Assembly: GCA_963550755.1 (NCBI GenBank)
Contig: CAUVDV010000020.1
Coordinates: forward strand, 1-22,535
Length of the DNA stretch: 22,535 nt
From: W11650 sp963550755
Lineage (GTDB): Bacteria; Bacillota; Clostridia; Lachnospirales; Vallitaleaceae
Direction: 5' to 3'
The notes below the pieces were generated by a model. The model ran no database searches and was not told where the DNA came from. It worked only from the letters and a program-made list of their open reading frames with translations. A program made the position numbers and the translations under genes. Numbering within the stretch: position 1 is the stretch's first letter; every line of letters begins with the position of its first letter. This document shows, in pieces, positions 1 to 7,602 of the stretch.

Positions 1-103
1 TATCCTTCGCAAAATCAGGAGTGTTCCGTCCTGTGATCAGGTTCATGTACATGCTATTTTTAAGCCAGTTATTATTGAATTTTTAAGGTGTATGGGCACT
101 TAT

Positions 104-575
104 TCAAGTGCGAAGTTTGAGTACATTATAAATATAATTTTGAAACCCAAATCCAAATAATAAAATGGCCGCTAATTTAGATTCTTTAAAATCGGCATCT
201 GTCTTTTCTTTATTTTGAATTAACTTCTTTATTTCATCTATCGTTATTTGTGTTATTTCACCGCCTTTATTTCTTGCTTTTTCTACAAAAAATTATAGCA
301 TTTTTAAAGCATTTTTGCCACTCCGAAATTAGCAGCTACTTACTTACGATATTTCAGAAGCGACTATTTATCTCACTTTCAGTACCTTGTAAAAATTCTT
401 CTTTTGATGATTTACGGTGCTATATCTGACAGTTTCATTTACCATTTAGCGGTAGTTTCAGCGGACTTAAAGGTATCTGCAACAATAGTTACAAGGTTAA
501 TTCCTTTATGCGTGGTAACATTCCTACAGAGTTATATTCATCATGTTTTGCGAGTGTGGTATAATAAAACTGCAT
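104..575 (-). pseudogene. Decayed unidentified gene, several frameshifts and stops
   Basis: Coding-like peptide stretches occur in different minus-strand frames without one continuous ORF. From 575 downwards there is MQFYYTTLAKHDEYNS followed by GMLPRIKEL and a stop near 485. Another frame around 356-416 gives KSSKEEFLQGTESEINSRF and a stop. A third, open from 292 to the TGA at 104-106, encodes 62 residues containing VEKARNKGGEITQITIDEI and ending in LLFGFGFQNYIYNVLKLRT. The lysine/glutamate-rich helical composition suggests a real ancestral protein. I do not recognise the family, and parts of this reading may be chance. Confidence 0.45.
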
Positions 576-742
576 AGAAAGATACGTTCTCTCGGAATCT
601 TGAGTGATGAGGCCGGTGAACTCTGGCGAGGAGATTGAAAGGGAAATATTAGCGGAAAACGGAAAAACAGCATTGCTTTAAAAGCACGAATAAAAGATAA
701 TTTAGTCTTTTCAAAATCGAAAATATTTGATATCATATGCAT

Positions 743-810
743 AAGCACCTTTCTGATAAGAAATATATGTTTTTTGTTTACACATATATACCCGAGACAG
801 GTGCTTTTTA
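743..810 (+). terminator. Nested hairpin, possible terminator
   Basis: Outer arms AAGCACCT (743-750) and AGGTGCTT (799-806) pair perfectly, and an inner pair ATATATGT (763-770) / ACATATAT (782-789) extends the structure. A short T-run (805-809) follows. It could end transcription from the decayed region or be a remnant of a mobile-element end; no assignment is firm. Confidence 0.35.
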
Positions 811-916
811 CCGGAGAGCTTTTGCCTCTAATAGCTGCCGCCGAAGAGATGTAAGATCAGATTTTATATCAGAGACATTTGTTATAGTTTTCTTAAATTT
901 TTGGAAAGGATAGTTA

Positions 917-1633
917 ATGGAGTTAAACAGATACTTAGTGGCATACTTTGTTTTTAGCGTTTTAGGCTGGATATGGGAAAGTATATATTGTACCGTTAAA
1001 GAAAGGAAATGGAAAAATCGTGGCTTTTTATACGGTCCCTTGTGTCCTATATATGGTTTTGGCTCAATTGCCGCGCTGTCGGTTTATGATCTTATTTCGC
1101 TTGGTATGATCCATCAGCTTTCATGGTGGATGATATTAATTATAGGTTTTTTCTTTAGTATGATATTGGAATATCCGACCTCATATATACTTGAAAAGAA
1201 ATTTCATGCAAGATGGTGGGATTATAGTAATTTGCCGCTTAATATAAACGGAAGGACAAGCGTGATTACTTCTATAGGCTTTGGCATAGGGGCAATTATC
1301 ATTATGAAGTGTTTGCTGCCATTTTATGAACAAACTTTAGTCATGATACCGGATATTATTATCGCTGTTCTTTGCGTTATTTTGGTGGCATTACATTCTT
1401 CGGATTTTACACTTACCGTTTCTCACTTAACTGATTTTCAAAGGAACATTGACGAAATGGAAAAGGCTTTCCAAAGTAAAATGACGGAGGAAGTTGATAA
1501 ACTTTTTGAAAGACATAGTAAATTATATGGCAGAACATTAAGCAGGATTGCTTCTTTTAAGATGAAGGAATCGCAGAATATGATTGCAGCTAAGATAATT
1601 AAGGCAATGCGTGATTCAAAATGGAAAAAATAA
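917..1633 (+). CDS. PF06541-type (putative ABC-transporter type IV) membrane protein
   Basis: A 238-residue integral membrane protein of unknown function. The N-terminal half carries about four to five hydrophobic segments (roughly residues 5-22, 45-68, 72-95, 113-135, 140-160). The highly recognisable motif FLYGPLCPIYGFG at residues 37-49 and the following YP(T)SY...ARWWDYS pattern are typical of the family once called DUF1113, now PF06541, annotated as a putative ABC-transporter type IV but not experimentally characterised to my knowledge. The C-terminal about 75 residues are charged and helical, probably cytoplasmic. A strong GGAAAGGA (903-910) six bases before the ATG fixes the start. It stands alone, converging on the minus-strand restriction-modification remnants. 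Its base composition is as AT-rich as those remnants and unlike the transporter genes further right. Confidence 0.8.
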   Translation: MELNRYLVAYFVFSVLGWIWESIYCTVKERKWKNRGFLYGPLCPIYGFGSIAALSVYDLISLGMIHQLSWWMILIIGFFFSMILEYPTSYILEKKFHARWWDYSNLPLNINGRTSVITSIGFGIGAIIIMKCLLPFYEQTLVMIPDIIIAVLCVILVALHSSDFTLTVSHLTDFQRNIDEMEKAFQSKMTEEVDKLFERHSKLYGRTLSRIASFKMKESQNMIAAKIIKAMRDSKWKK

Positions 1634-1648
1634 AATGGTGCCGTTAGA

Positions 1649-1825
1649 TTATTTGAAATAGAGAGATGATGCCAGTTTCTCAAAGTCTAATTTCTGACGT
1701 TTGTTTGAACGCTCCTTGGAATAGAAAATATGTTCCTCGCAATTCTGGGAACAATGGGGGCATGATTTATAACCTCCACGTTCTTGGGCATTTTCTAATG
1801 GTAATCCACAATGCTTACATAGCAT
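1649..1825 (-). CDS. 58-residue zinc-ribbon protein linked to R-M remnants
   Basis: A small ORF reads MLCKHCGLPL at its start and has CxxC at residues 3-6 and CPHC at 22-25, plus another Cys at 29, the layout of a zinc ribbon; the remaining half is basic and helical. A good ribosome binding site (GAGGTGG, complementary to 1830-1836) lies just upstream of the ATG at 1825. The sequence around KSCPHCSQN...EEHIFYS reminds me of small zinc-finger genes that travel with type II restriction-modification genes, where the family may be longer, so this copy may have an altered C-terminus. It lies downstream of, and in the same direction as, the truncated methyltransferase and restriction genes. Function is unknown; DNA binding is an inference. 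Confidence 0.6.
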   Translation of the reverse strand: MLCKHCGLPLENAQERGGYKSCPHCSQNCEEHIFYSKERSNKRQKLDFEKLASSLYFK

Positions 1826-1949
1826 AAATCCACCTCATTTCTGACAAAAACTGTCCAACTGGAATTCTCGAAATATCTTCATTTATATTGGCACTGTATT
1901 TAATTATGTTTGCATAAGGAGGATGCGTACAGATTAGATCGTCTGAATA
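1815..1949 (-). pseudogene. Internal fragment of a second (HPPY) DNA methyltransferase
   Basis: On the minus strand an open frame of 44 codons begins just after a TAG and reads YSDDLICTHPPYANIIKYS, then INEDISRIPVGQFLSEM, before running into the start of the zinc-ribbon ORF. HPPYANIIKYS is a hallmark-like stretch around catalytic motif IV of N4/N6-type DNA methyltransferases (PF01555-like). There is no start codon, no SAM-binding FxGxG motif and no remainder of the catalytic domain, so only a piece survives. It abuts the broken end of the restriction gene in another frame, which indicates recombination between two methyltransferase-containing loci or a large internal deletion. Confidence 0.6.
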
Positions 1950-2404
1950 CTAAAATCAAATCGTCCTGATCCCATACGGCCTGATACAGTAGAATAAAGG
2001 ATATCTTCCTCTAAAAAATCCGAGAGCATACCTGAAGCCAAAGCACAATTTATGGCGATAGTTTCACTTGGAATGTTATTTGCATCAAGGCTTTGAAGAT
2101 TAGTCGGTAAAGAAGCCTGAGTAATAGATTTATCCAATACTTCAAATGGTTGATAAGCCTCAAAATGAGAAATAATGTAATCTCCACGGGAAATTGACAA
2201 GATAGCAAGGTTATTCTTAGCAAAAATTTGCGGCAGATTGATATTGTGATCAAACTTTGCCATCAACCGAGGTTCACGATACTTTTTTATTTGGGACGCA
2301 GAGATAATAAATTTTCCCTCTGATTCAATATGCGACAGAATATCATACTTTTCAAACAAAGATTCCCATGCTTTGTCATTTTGGCTTTTTGTTTGTTCAC
2401 TCAT
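1934..2404 (-). pseudogene. Type II restriction endonuclease, C-terminally truncated
   Basis: The 156-residue ORF starts MSEQTKSQNDKAWESLFEKY and includes SASQIKKYREPRLMAKFDH and SGRMGSGRFDFSI. I recognise this as the N-terminal half of restriction enzymes encoded beside Dam-like methyltransferases; full-length members are, as I recall, near 300 residues, with the nuclease acidic residues in the missing C-terminal half. The frame hits TAA at 1934-1936 immediately after the conserved part, exactly where a foreign methyltransferase fragment begins in another frame (junction about 1946-1956). Its ATG overlaps the methyltransferase stop (ATGAGTGA), the usual translational coupling of an M-R pair. 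It is unlikely to cleave DNA. Confidence 0.7.
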
Positions 2405-3083
2405 AATTTCTTACCACCACTTCATCCACTTGACTCCGCCTTGCAGCATTTGAGTTAATAGCACGTTTCGCTTTTACTATGGTAATATTATAAGCAGCAT
2501 ATTGTCCTCTAATAAAATCCGTTGCAGAATTTGAAAGCATAAATTTGATTCCACGCCGATCAAGTTCGTCACAACATTGTCTCAGACGGATTTGTTCTGA
2601 GCGGTCAAAGCCGCCCTTTGCATAGCCCGTAAAATTAGCTGTATCAGAAACCGGATCATATGGCGGATCCAAATAGATAAAAGTTCCTTTTGCTACATTG
2701 GCGAGTACTTCGGCATAATCAACACTGCTAAAAGTCAATTGTGCTTTCTGAAAGTAGGAACTAACAGCTTTTAACGTAGGAGCATTTACAATATTGGGAT
2801 TTTTATAGTGCCCAAAGGGAGCGTTAAACTCTCCAGCATTATTTACTCTGAAAAGGCCATTATAGCACGTTTTGTTCAAGTAAATAATACGTGCAGCTTT
2901 CTGCACTTTGGTCAATTGTCCATACTGTTCCTTATTTCTATCCCAATCTCGAACACTATAAAAATGATCTTCCTCATTTGGATGTTCACCTAAAGTGATA
3001 ATTAGTTCATCAACATTATCTCGGATAACCTCATACATTTGAATGAGTTCAGAATTAATATCATTAACATAAGAATATCCTTT
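2397..3083 (-). pseudogene. Dam-like (D12 class) adenine methyltransferase, N-terminally truncated
   Basis: The frame is open from 3083 to the TGA at 2397-2399. It reads SYVNDINSELIQMYEVIRDN, then CYNGLFRVN, the catalytic motif IV as TFIYLDPPYDP, and ends VDEVVVRNYE. This is the D12 class (PF02086) of N6-adenine methyltransferases, the Dam/DpnM group that modifies GATC. About 30-60 N-terminal residues with the FxGxG SAM-binding motif I are missing: a TAA stands at 3084-3086 just before homology fades. The only in-frame ATG is at 3038, far inside the domain. Without motif I it should not bind cofactor normally. GATC specificity is inferred from the family, not shown. Confidence 0.8.
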
Positions 3084-3331
3084 TTAAAATCTCCGGCTGC
3101 TTTGTACGCAGAAAACAGATGAAATTTTGAGGATTATGAAGTATAATAAATTTAAAACTAATCTCACGGTCAACAGGAGACATACAGGCCAGTAATCCAT
3201 TTGGCATCTTCCTTTTCCGCCAACAAAAGAATCGTTCGCCTTGAAGGCGAGCGTTACGGCTGCTGGCAGATGTTATGCATATTGGCCTGCAGGCGGTTGA
3301 TGGGCTTAATAATGCAGAGGAGGCACAGAAG

Positions 3332-4174
3332 ATGAAAAGAAATGTAAAAATCGTATGTGTAGTTATACTTGCTGTACTGGTTCTAATAGGGGGAGTGTTT
3401 ATGTTTAGCAATTTGTTTGGCCGGTTTTTCGGAATAGACAAAGAAGGACTTAAAAAGTATAAATACAGTTGCGGTGGTGGTATGCTGGGCGACTCATATT
3501 CAGAATCCGTGCAGGAATACAGCAGTGACAGCGCTCTAATCACTATCCGGAGCAGCGAATGGCACGGCGATGACGGCGCCGTAAAAGAGTATCTTGTTAA
3601 CGGGGAAATTCTGAATGAATTAAAGGCGGTGTTTGTCAAATACCACATGAAAAACTGGGACAATAAGAAGTTTACGAACATGTTTATTGCCGACGGTGCA
3701 AGCCATAGCTACAGCTTCGACTTTGAAACAGACAGCGTGTCATTTTCGTCCCAGATTTATCCCGAGAAGTATTCCGTCAAACTTGAAAATCTCAGCGAGA
3801 TAGTGGCTCAGTACCTTAAGGATGCAGAGCCTTTGCCCGGTCTGGTTAGGGAGGAGGCAGCAAATAAAGGTGATTATACGCTATCGTATGATAGAAACAG
3901 CGGGAAGCTGGAACTATCGGTTTACTCGTATTATCAGAAGAGTCTCTGCTATCGCATAGTAAACGGCACGGATGAAAACAAGAAGCTTGACAGCGCTATC
4001 CGCCTGTACAAAGATGGGGAAAGCGTTCCTATTCTCGAAGAAAGCTCCAAGTATGACGTAACGCTTTATGCGCACAGCCACAACGAAGATACCGTGACGC
4101 TTAACGAGAGGCTTCTTCCCGGCAAATACCGCCTGGAGATGTTTGGTTGCGAAGCAGAATTTGAAATACGGTAA
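3332..4174 (+). CDS. Membrane-anchored exported protein, unknown function
   Basis: I chose the ATG at 3332 because AGAGGAGG (3316-3323) stands eight bases before it; the frame also opens upstream to an ATG at 3275 but that lacks a ribosome binding site. The 280-residue product begins with a Lys/Arg-rich start and one long hydrophobic segment (about residues 5-27), giving a signal anchor with most of the protein outside. No lipobox cysteine follows. The rest is soluble, rich in Tyr, Ser and acidic residues, with YSFDFETDSVSFSSQIYPEKY midway and a beta-rich C-terminal third ending LLPGKYRLEMFGCEAEFEIR. No catalytic motif is visible and I do not recognise a named family. In-frame codons upstream (ALRLLADVMHIGLQAVDGL) look coding-like and could be the tail of a lost gene. 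Confidence 0.7.
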   Translation: MKRNVKIVCVVILAVLVLIGGVFMFSNLFGRFFGIDKEGLKKYKYSCGGGMLGDSYSESVQEYSSDSALITIRSSEWHGDDGAVKEYLVNGEILNELKAVFVKYHMKNWDNKKFTNMFIADGASHSYSFDFETDSVSFSSQIYPEKYSVKLENLSEIVAQYLKDAEPLPGLVREEAANKGDYTLSYDRNSGKLELSVYSYYQKSLCYRIVNGTDENKKLDSAIRLYKDGESVPILEESSKYDVTLYAHSHNEDTVTLNERLLPGKYRLEMFGCEAEFEIR

Positions 4175-4257
4175 AGAAGTTAGGAGAAGACCCACGCCTC
4201 CTACGCAGCTGCGCCGGAACTGGCGGCCAGAGTTATGAACTATATAACCAATGCCCA

Positions 4258-4361
4258 GGGGCTGTTGCAAAATACAGATTTTACACAAAATATTGCGATA
4301 AAGCGCAAAGATTTTTCCTAAATCTTGTGTAAAAATCTTAAAATACAACAGCCCCTTTTTT
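4258..4361. repeat. 98-bp inverted-repeat element plus T6 (MITE-like or terminator)
   Basis: GGGGCTGTTG at 4258-4267 pairs perfectly with CAACAGCCCC at 4346-4355, and an inner pair (AGATTTTACACAA against TTGTGTAAAAATCT) extends the stem with one bulge. Six Ts follow at 4356-4361, so on the plus strand it would act as a strong intrinsic terminator. The long, AT-rich arms with a GGGGCTGTTG tip resemble terminal inverted repeats of insertion sequences, suggesting a MITE-sized derivative. No target-site duplication is apparent. Confidence 0.6.
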
Positions 4362-4384
4362 GAGGGCTTAAAATTTGCAAGCTA

Positions 4385-4406
4385 TGAATATATCGAAAAA
4401 TATTCA
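4385..4406. promoter_or_regulatory. Upstream dyad next to -35, candidate operator
   Basis: TGAATAT (4385-4391) and ATATTCA (4400-4406) form an inverted repeat directly abutting the -35 box of the tetR promoter. The half-site TATGAATA recurs in the second dyad downstream, so the two probably bind the same protein. Confidence 0.55.
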
Positions 4407-4435
4407 TTGACTTTGGAGAAAACATGCGTTATACT
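4407..4435 (+). promoter_or_regulatory. Promoter of tetR-Rph-MATE operon
   Basis: TTGACT (4407-4412) and TATACT (4430-4435) are separated by exactly 17 bases, a near-consensus sigma-A promoter. The promoter is sandwiched between two dyads sharing the TATGAATA half-site. Confidence 0.8.
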
Positions 4436-4436
4436 A

Positions 4437-4466
4437 CCTATGAATAATAAAGAATATATTCATAGG
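4437..4466. promoter_or_regulatory. 30-bp dyad operator over the transcription start
   Basis: CCTATGAATA (4437-4446) and TATTCATAGG (4457-4466) are perfect 10-base arms separated by 10 bases. The dyad begins one base after the -10 box and covers the likely transcription start, a classical position for repression by the TetR protein encoded directly downstream. Confidence 0.75.
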
Positions 4467-4494
4467 TCTTGCGATTGCAATTGGGAGGAAGATC

Positions 4495-5091
4495 ATGGGC
4501 AGAGCATTTACAGAAGAAGAGAAGGTAAAAATTAAAGCGGATATTATGGAGACCGCGCTTGACTTATTTCATGATAAGGGAACAAAATCCTTAAATATTG
4601 CCGAGTTAACAAGGAGAGTAGGGATTGCCCAGGGGAGCTTTTACAATTTTTGGAGCGATAAGGACTCACTCATTATTGATTTAATTGCATACCGCTCCGC
4701 CCAGAAATTAAAGGTGATGGAAAAAGAATTTTCAAACTCGCTGACCGATCCGATCGGCTTTCTGGCGGAGATGGTATGCCGATATTACTTAGATCTGGTG
4801 ATTAAAGTCAGGCGAAAACCGATTTATGAAGATGCATTTAAGATATTTAAGGCCAAAAAGCGGGATGAAGTAAATGGAATCGAAAGGCCTTACCGGGAGT
4901 TTTTAACCAAGTTAATAAATTATTGGCAGGAGAATTCGGCGGTAAAAAATGTAGATAAAAAAGGCTTGGATAATGCTTTGATCGGCTGTCTTTTGCTGTG
5001 TTCGGAGTATTACCGCTTTGATGAAGAATATTTTGAAGACATCCTGAAAACATATGTATTAGGAACGGCAGCCAAGTATATAGAACTTTAA
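4495..5091 (+). CDS. TetR-family regulator of the Rph-MATE operon
   Basis: A 198-residue TetR-type repressor. The N-terminal helix-turn-helix spans about residues 13-58: METALDLFHDKG leads in, then IAELTRRVGIAQGSFYNFW is the recognition region, followed by the usual K/D-L start of the core. The C-terminal ligand-binding part (60-198) is helical and, as usual, not conserved enough to infer a ligand. GGGAGG at about 4483-4488 supports the ATG at 4495. Two dyads with a common half-site bracket its own promoter, so autorepression is likely. The next gene follows after a short gap, making one operon tetR, PEP-utilising enzyme, MATE pump. The likely inducer is a toxic compound handled by those two proteins; that is inference from context. 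Confidence 0.85.
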   Translation: MGRAFTEEEKVKIKADIMETALDLFHDKGTKSLNIAELTRRVGIAQGSFYNFWSDKDSLIIDLIAYRSAQKLKVMEKEFSNSLTDPIGFLAEMVCRYYLDLVIKVRRKPIYEDAFKIFKAKKRDEVNGIERPYREFLTKLINYWQENSAVKNVDKKGLDNALIGCLLLCSEYYRFDEEYFEDILKTYVLGTAAKYIEL

Positions 5092-5115
5092 ATCGTTTTG
5101 TTAAGGAGTGAGAAA

Positions 5116-7602
5116 ATGGTACTTGATTTTATTGATATAACAAAAGAGGATGTATCAGTCGCCGGCGGGAAAGGCGCCAATCTGGGAGAGATGACAGCGG
5201 CCAAAATAAATGTGCCGAGAGGCTTTGTCATTACTGCCGATGCCTACCTGGAATTTTTGCGGGAAAATGGAATAGCAGAAATAATAAAAGAAAAGCTGCT
5301 GGAAGCGGGAAAAGATGAAAATAGGCTGTTAGAGGCTGCCGATTATTTTCGGGAAATAATAAAACAAGGAAAATTTTCCAAAGAAACGGAAAAACAGATA
5401 GCAGATAAATATAAAAATCTGGGAGAAAGTGTCAGGGTGGCCGTGCGCTCATCGGCAACGGCGGAGGACTTGCCGGACGCAAGTTTTGCCGGACAACAGG
5501 AAAGCTATTTAAATGTCCGGGGGATAGATGAAGTATTGGCTCAAGTGCGTAATTGTTATGCTTCCTTATGGGGGAATCGAGCGGTAAGCTACCGATTTCA
5601 TCAGGGCTATGATCAAAGCTGCGTGGCCATTGCCGTCGTTATTCAGGAAATGGTGGAAAGTGAAAAAGCCGGCGTTTTGTTTACGGTCAATCCGGTAAGC
5701 CAAAAAGAAAATGAAATGCAAATAAATGCAAGCTATGGTTTGGGGGAGAGCGTTGTCAGCGGAAGGGTAACAGCCGATAGTTATGTGGCGGATAAAAACG
5801 GAACGATTCTCAGTGTAACCATTGGCAGCAAGGAAACACAAATTATATATGGAGAGAAAAGCACGGTTGAAGTGCCGGTCGGCGATGAGGAAAGAAAGAA
5901 AAGAGCATTAAACGACCGGGAAATATCCGAACTTGTAAGAGCCGGCTTACAGATTGAGGAATATTACGGCAGGCCGATGGACATTGAGTGGGCAATGAAA
6001 GATGAGGCTGTCTATATTTTACAGGCCAGAGCGATCACCACCTTGAAACATGGGGAGCAAGAAGAAATTATTAAAAGCTATCTAAAGGGCAGAAAGCTAA
6101 ATCGAACGATGCGTCAGAATATGGCGTTTCAGCTTGAAAAAATGCCGTTTGCATACAGAGTGCTGGATTTTGACTTTATGATCGCCATCAATCAGCAAAA
6201 AGCCAAAATATTTGCCGAAGGCGGCCTTATCGTCAATTCAAATCCGCAAATGGATGAAGATGGGATTCAGACTCTGCCGAAGGATCAGAAGTGTATCAAT
6301 AAAAATATTTTTCATATCTTTAAAATCTTAAAACAAATGAAAGATTTTGACTATTGCGCGGATCAGTGTAAAGAATTCATGAACCAATATGAACAGGCCT
6401 TAGAAGCCATGAAAAGCAGAAACTTTGAGGATATGAGTTTGGGTGAGTGCAGGGAATTTATGGAATCCAGTTATAAGCTGACGGAGAATTTGGCTTACGA
6501 CCGATTTAAATATGCCTTATTCCCGACCATGCTTGTATTTAATAAGTACAGCAGAGTCATCCAAAAAATCAATGCGGATTATACCGCCTTTGACTTTTAC
6601 TGGGGATTAAATAACAAAACGGCAGTGGTGAGCGACGATATATCTCAAATGGCGGCGAAAATAGCAGCGGATCAAGAATTGAAAGCAGCGGTTTTGTCCG
6701 GCGCAACTTTTGAGTCATTGTGTGAGCAATTCGCTGAGTTTAAAAATATGACAGCTGAATTTCTGAAAAACAATGGATTTAAATCTGATTATAATTGCTA
6801 TTGCTTAGAAGCAAAAACCTTTCTTGAAGATCCGGACAGAATCGTCAATATCATAAAGCCGATGTTAAATCTGGATGGGAAAGAGGAATTAAAGGGAGAG
6901 GCGAAAGACTTTAACAAGTTAATGCAAGAGCTGAAAGCCGTTTATGGAAATAAGTATAAGTCTTTTGCAGAAAATATAAAACACTTCCGGTATTTTCACG
7001 TAGTTCGGGAAGAAAGTCAATATTTATGGGAAAGCTTATTTTATTATGTCAGAAAATGTGTGGCCAGAATAAACAAAATTTTTCTGGGTAATGATAATTA
7101 TCAAAGCGGGATAGCGAATCTTTTTTACCGGGAGCTGATGGAAGCGCTGAAAAGAGGTTATTTAAACGATTTGGAACAGGAAAAGATCAGGACAAGAAAT
7201 GAAAAATTTCCGTTGGCAATAAAAGTATGGGAAGCGTCGAAAGCGCTTGTTTTTGAGGCCACAGGCGATGTGCTTACCGGCGTGAGCGGAAGCACGGGGA
7301 TTGCCGTTGGGAAAGCTTGTATTATTCGCAGTCCGCAGGAATTTTATAAAATGCAAAAAGGCGATATCTTGGTTTGCCATTTTACCGATCCGGAATGGAC
7401 GCCGTTATTTAAATTAGCCGGTGCGGTTGTAGCCGATACGGGAGCGGCATTAAGCCATGCAGCCATTGTAGCCAGAGAGTTTAACATCCCGGCAGTGCTG
7501 GGAGTGGGATTTGCCACGGCCAAGTTTAAAGATGGCGATACGATCCAAGTAGATGGCGATAAAGGTACCGTTAGAGGTTTGCAGCATGAACGCAAAGAAT
7601 GA
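5116..7602 (+). CDS. Rifampicin-phosphotransferase-like PEP-utilising enzyme
   Basis: I take the ATG at 5116, preceded by AAGGAG (5103-5108), rather than the TTG at 5098. The 828-residue protein has the ATP-grasp PPDK_N domain first (GGKGANLGEM at 17-26, AVRSSATAEDLPDASFAGQ at 109-127, LQARAITT at 302-309). A long variable middle (about 320-720) follows, and at the end is the swivelling phosphohistidine domain with ALSHAAIVAREF, His781 being the carrier. The PEP-synthase C-terminal TIM barrel is absent. This architecture and the SHAAIVARE form of the His motif match rifampicin phosphotransferases (usually about 865 residues) rather than true PEP synthase (TCHAAI plus barrel). Those enzymes phosphorylate an antibiotic using ATP. 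The substrate here is unknown; coupling to tetR and a MATE pump supports detoxification. An annotation as ppsA would probably be wrong. Confidence 0.8.
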   Translation: MVLDFIDITKEDVSVAGGKGANLGEMTAAKINVPRGFVITADAYLEFLRENGIAEIIKEKLLEAGKDENRLLEAADYFREIIKQGKFSKETEKQIADKYKNLGESVRVAVRSSATAEDLPDASFAGQQESYLNVRGIDEVLAQVRNCYASLWGNRAVSYRFHQGYDQSCVAIAVVIQEMVESEKAGVLFTVNPVSQKENEMQINASYGLGESVVSGRVTADSYVADKNGTILSVTIGSKETQIIYGEKSTVEVPVGDEERKKRALNDREISELVRAGLQIEEYYGRPMDIEWAMKDEAVYILQARAITTLKHGEQEEIIKSYLKGRKLNRTMRQNMAFQLEKMPFAYRVLDFDFMIAINQQKAKIFAEGGLIVNSNPQMDEDGIQTLPKDQKCINKNIFHIFKILKQMKDFDYCADQCKEFMNQYEQALEAMKSRNFEDMSLGECREFMESSYKLTENLAYDRFKYALFPTMLVFNKYSRVIQKINADYTAFDFYWGLNNKTAVVSDDISQMAAKIAADQELKAAVLSGATFESLCEQFAEFKNMTAEFLKNNGFKSDYNCYCLEAKTFLEDPDRIVNIIKPMLNLDGKEELKGEAKDFNKLMQELKAVYGNKYKSFAENIKHFRYFHVVREESQYLWESLFYYVRKCVARINKIFLGNDNYQSGIANLFYRELMEALKRGYLNDLEQEKIRTRNEKFPLAIKVWEASKALVFEATGDVLTGVSGSTGIAVGKACIIRSPQEFYKMQKGDILVCHFTDPEWTPLFKLAGAVVADTGAALSHAAIVAREFNIPAVLGVGFATAKFKDGDTIQVDGDKGTVRGLQHERKE

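Larger units (their letters stand above)
1..916. other. Gene-poor AT-rich leader region
   Basis: No intact gene is visible on either strand. The left part (about 104-575) holds broken minus-strand reading frames that look like a decayed gene, listed separately. The right part has a nested hairpin (743-810) and the ribosome binding site of the gene starting at 917. A short dyad GCACTT/AAGTGC at 96-111 sits over the stop of the decayed gene but has no T-run behind it. Plus-strand open stretches around 580-850 lack credible starts. Confidence 0.6.
4175..4494. other. Intergenic region with inverted-repeat element and tetR promoter
   Basis: This 320-base gap holds, in order: a short dyad TAGGAG/CTCCTA shortly after the stop codon; a coding-like fragment on the plus strand (SYAAAPELAARVMNYITNAQ) ending where the inverted-repeat element begins; the 98-bp inverted repeat (4258-4355); and the promoter and operators of the tetR gene (4385-4466). 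No intact gene is present. Confidence 0.7.

Noticed and set aside
560..565. TATAAT as a plus-strand promoter -10
   Set aside because: No -35 at proper distance and no gene closely downstream; it lies inside the decayed minus-strand gene.
524..748. 74-codon minus-strand ORF
   Set aside because: Another frame across its downstream part has more protein-like sequence, and this frame has no ribosome binding site or recognisable motif.
3914..4348. 144-codon minus-strand ORF and similar long antisense ORFs (for example 9830-10267, 14124-14741, 16384-16740, 19686-20108)
   Set aside because: They lie opposite well-supported genes with recognisable domains, have no matching ribosome binding sites, and show low-complexity or arginine/histidine-rich shadow composition.
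5116..7602. Annotation as PEP synthase (ppsA)
   Set aside because: The C-terminal PEP-binding barrel is absent and the His motif is SHAAIVARE rather than TCHAAI, so an Rph-like enzyme fits better.
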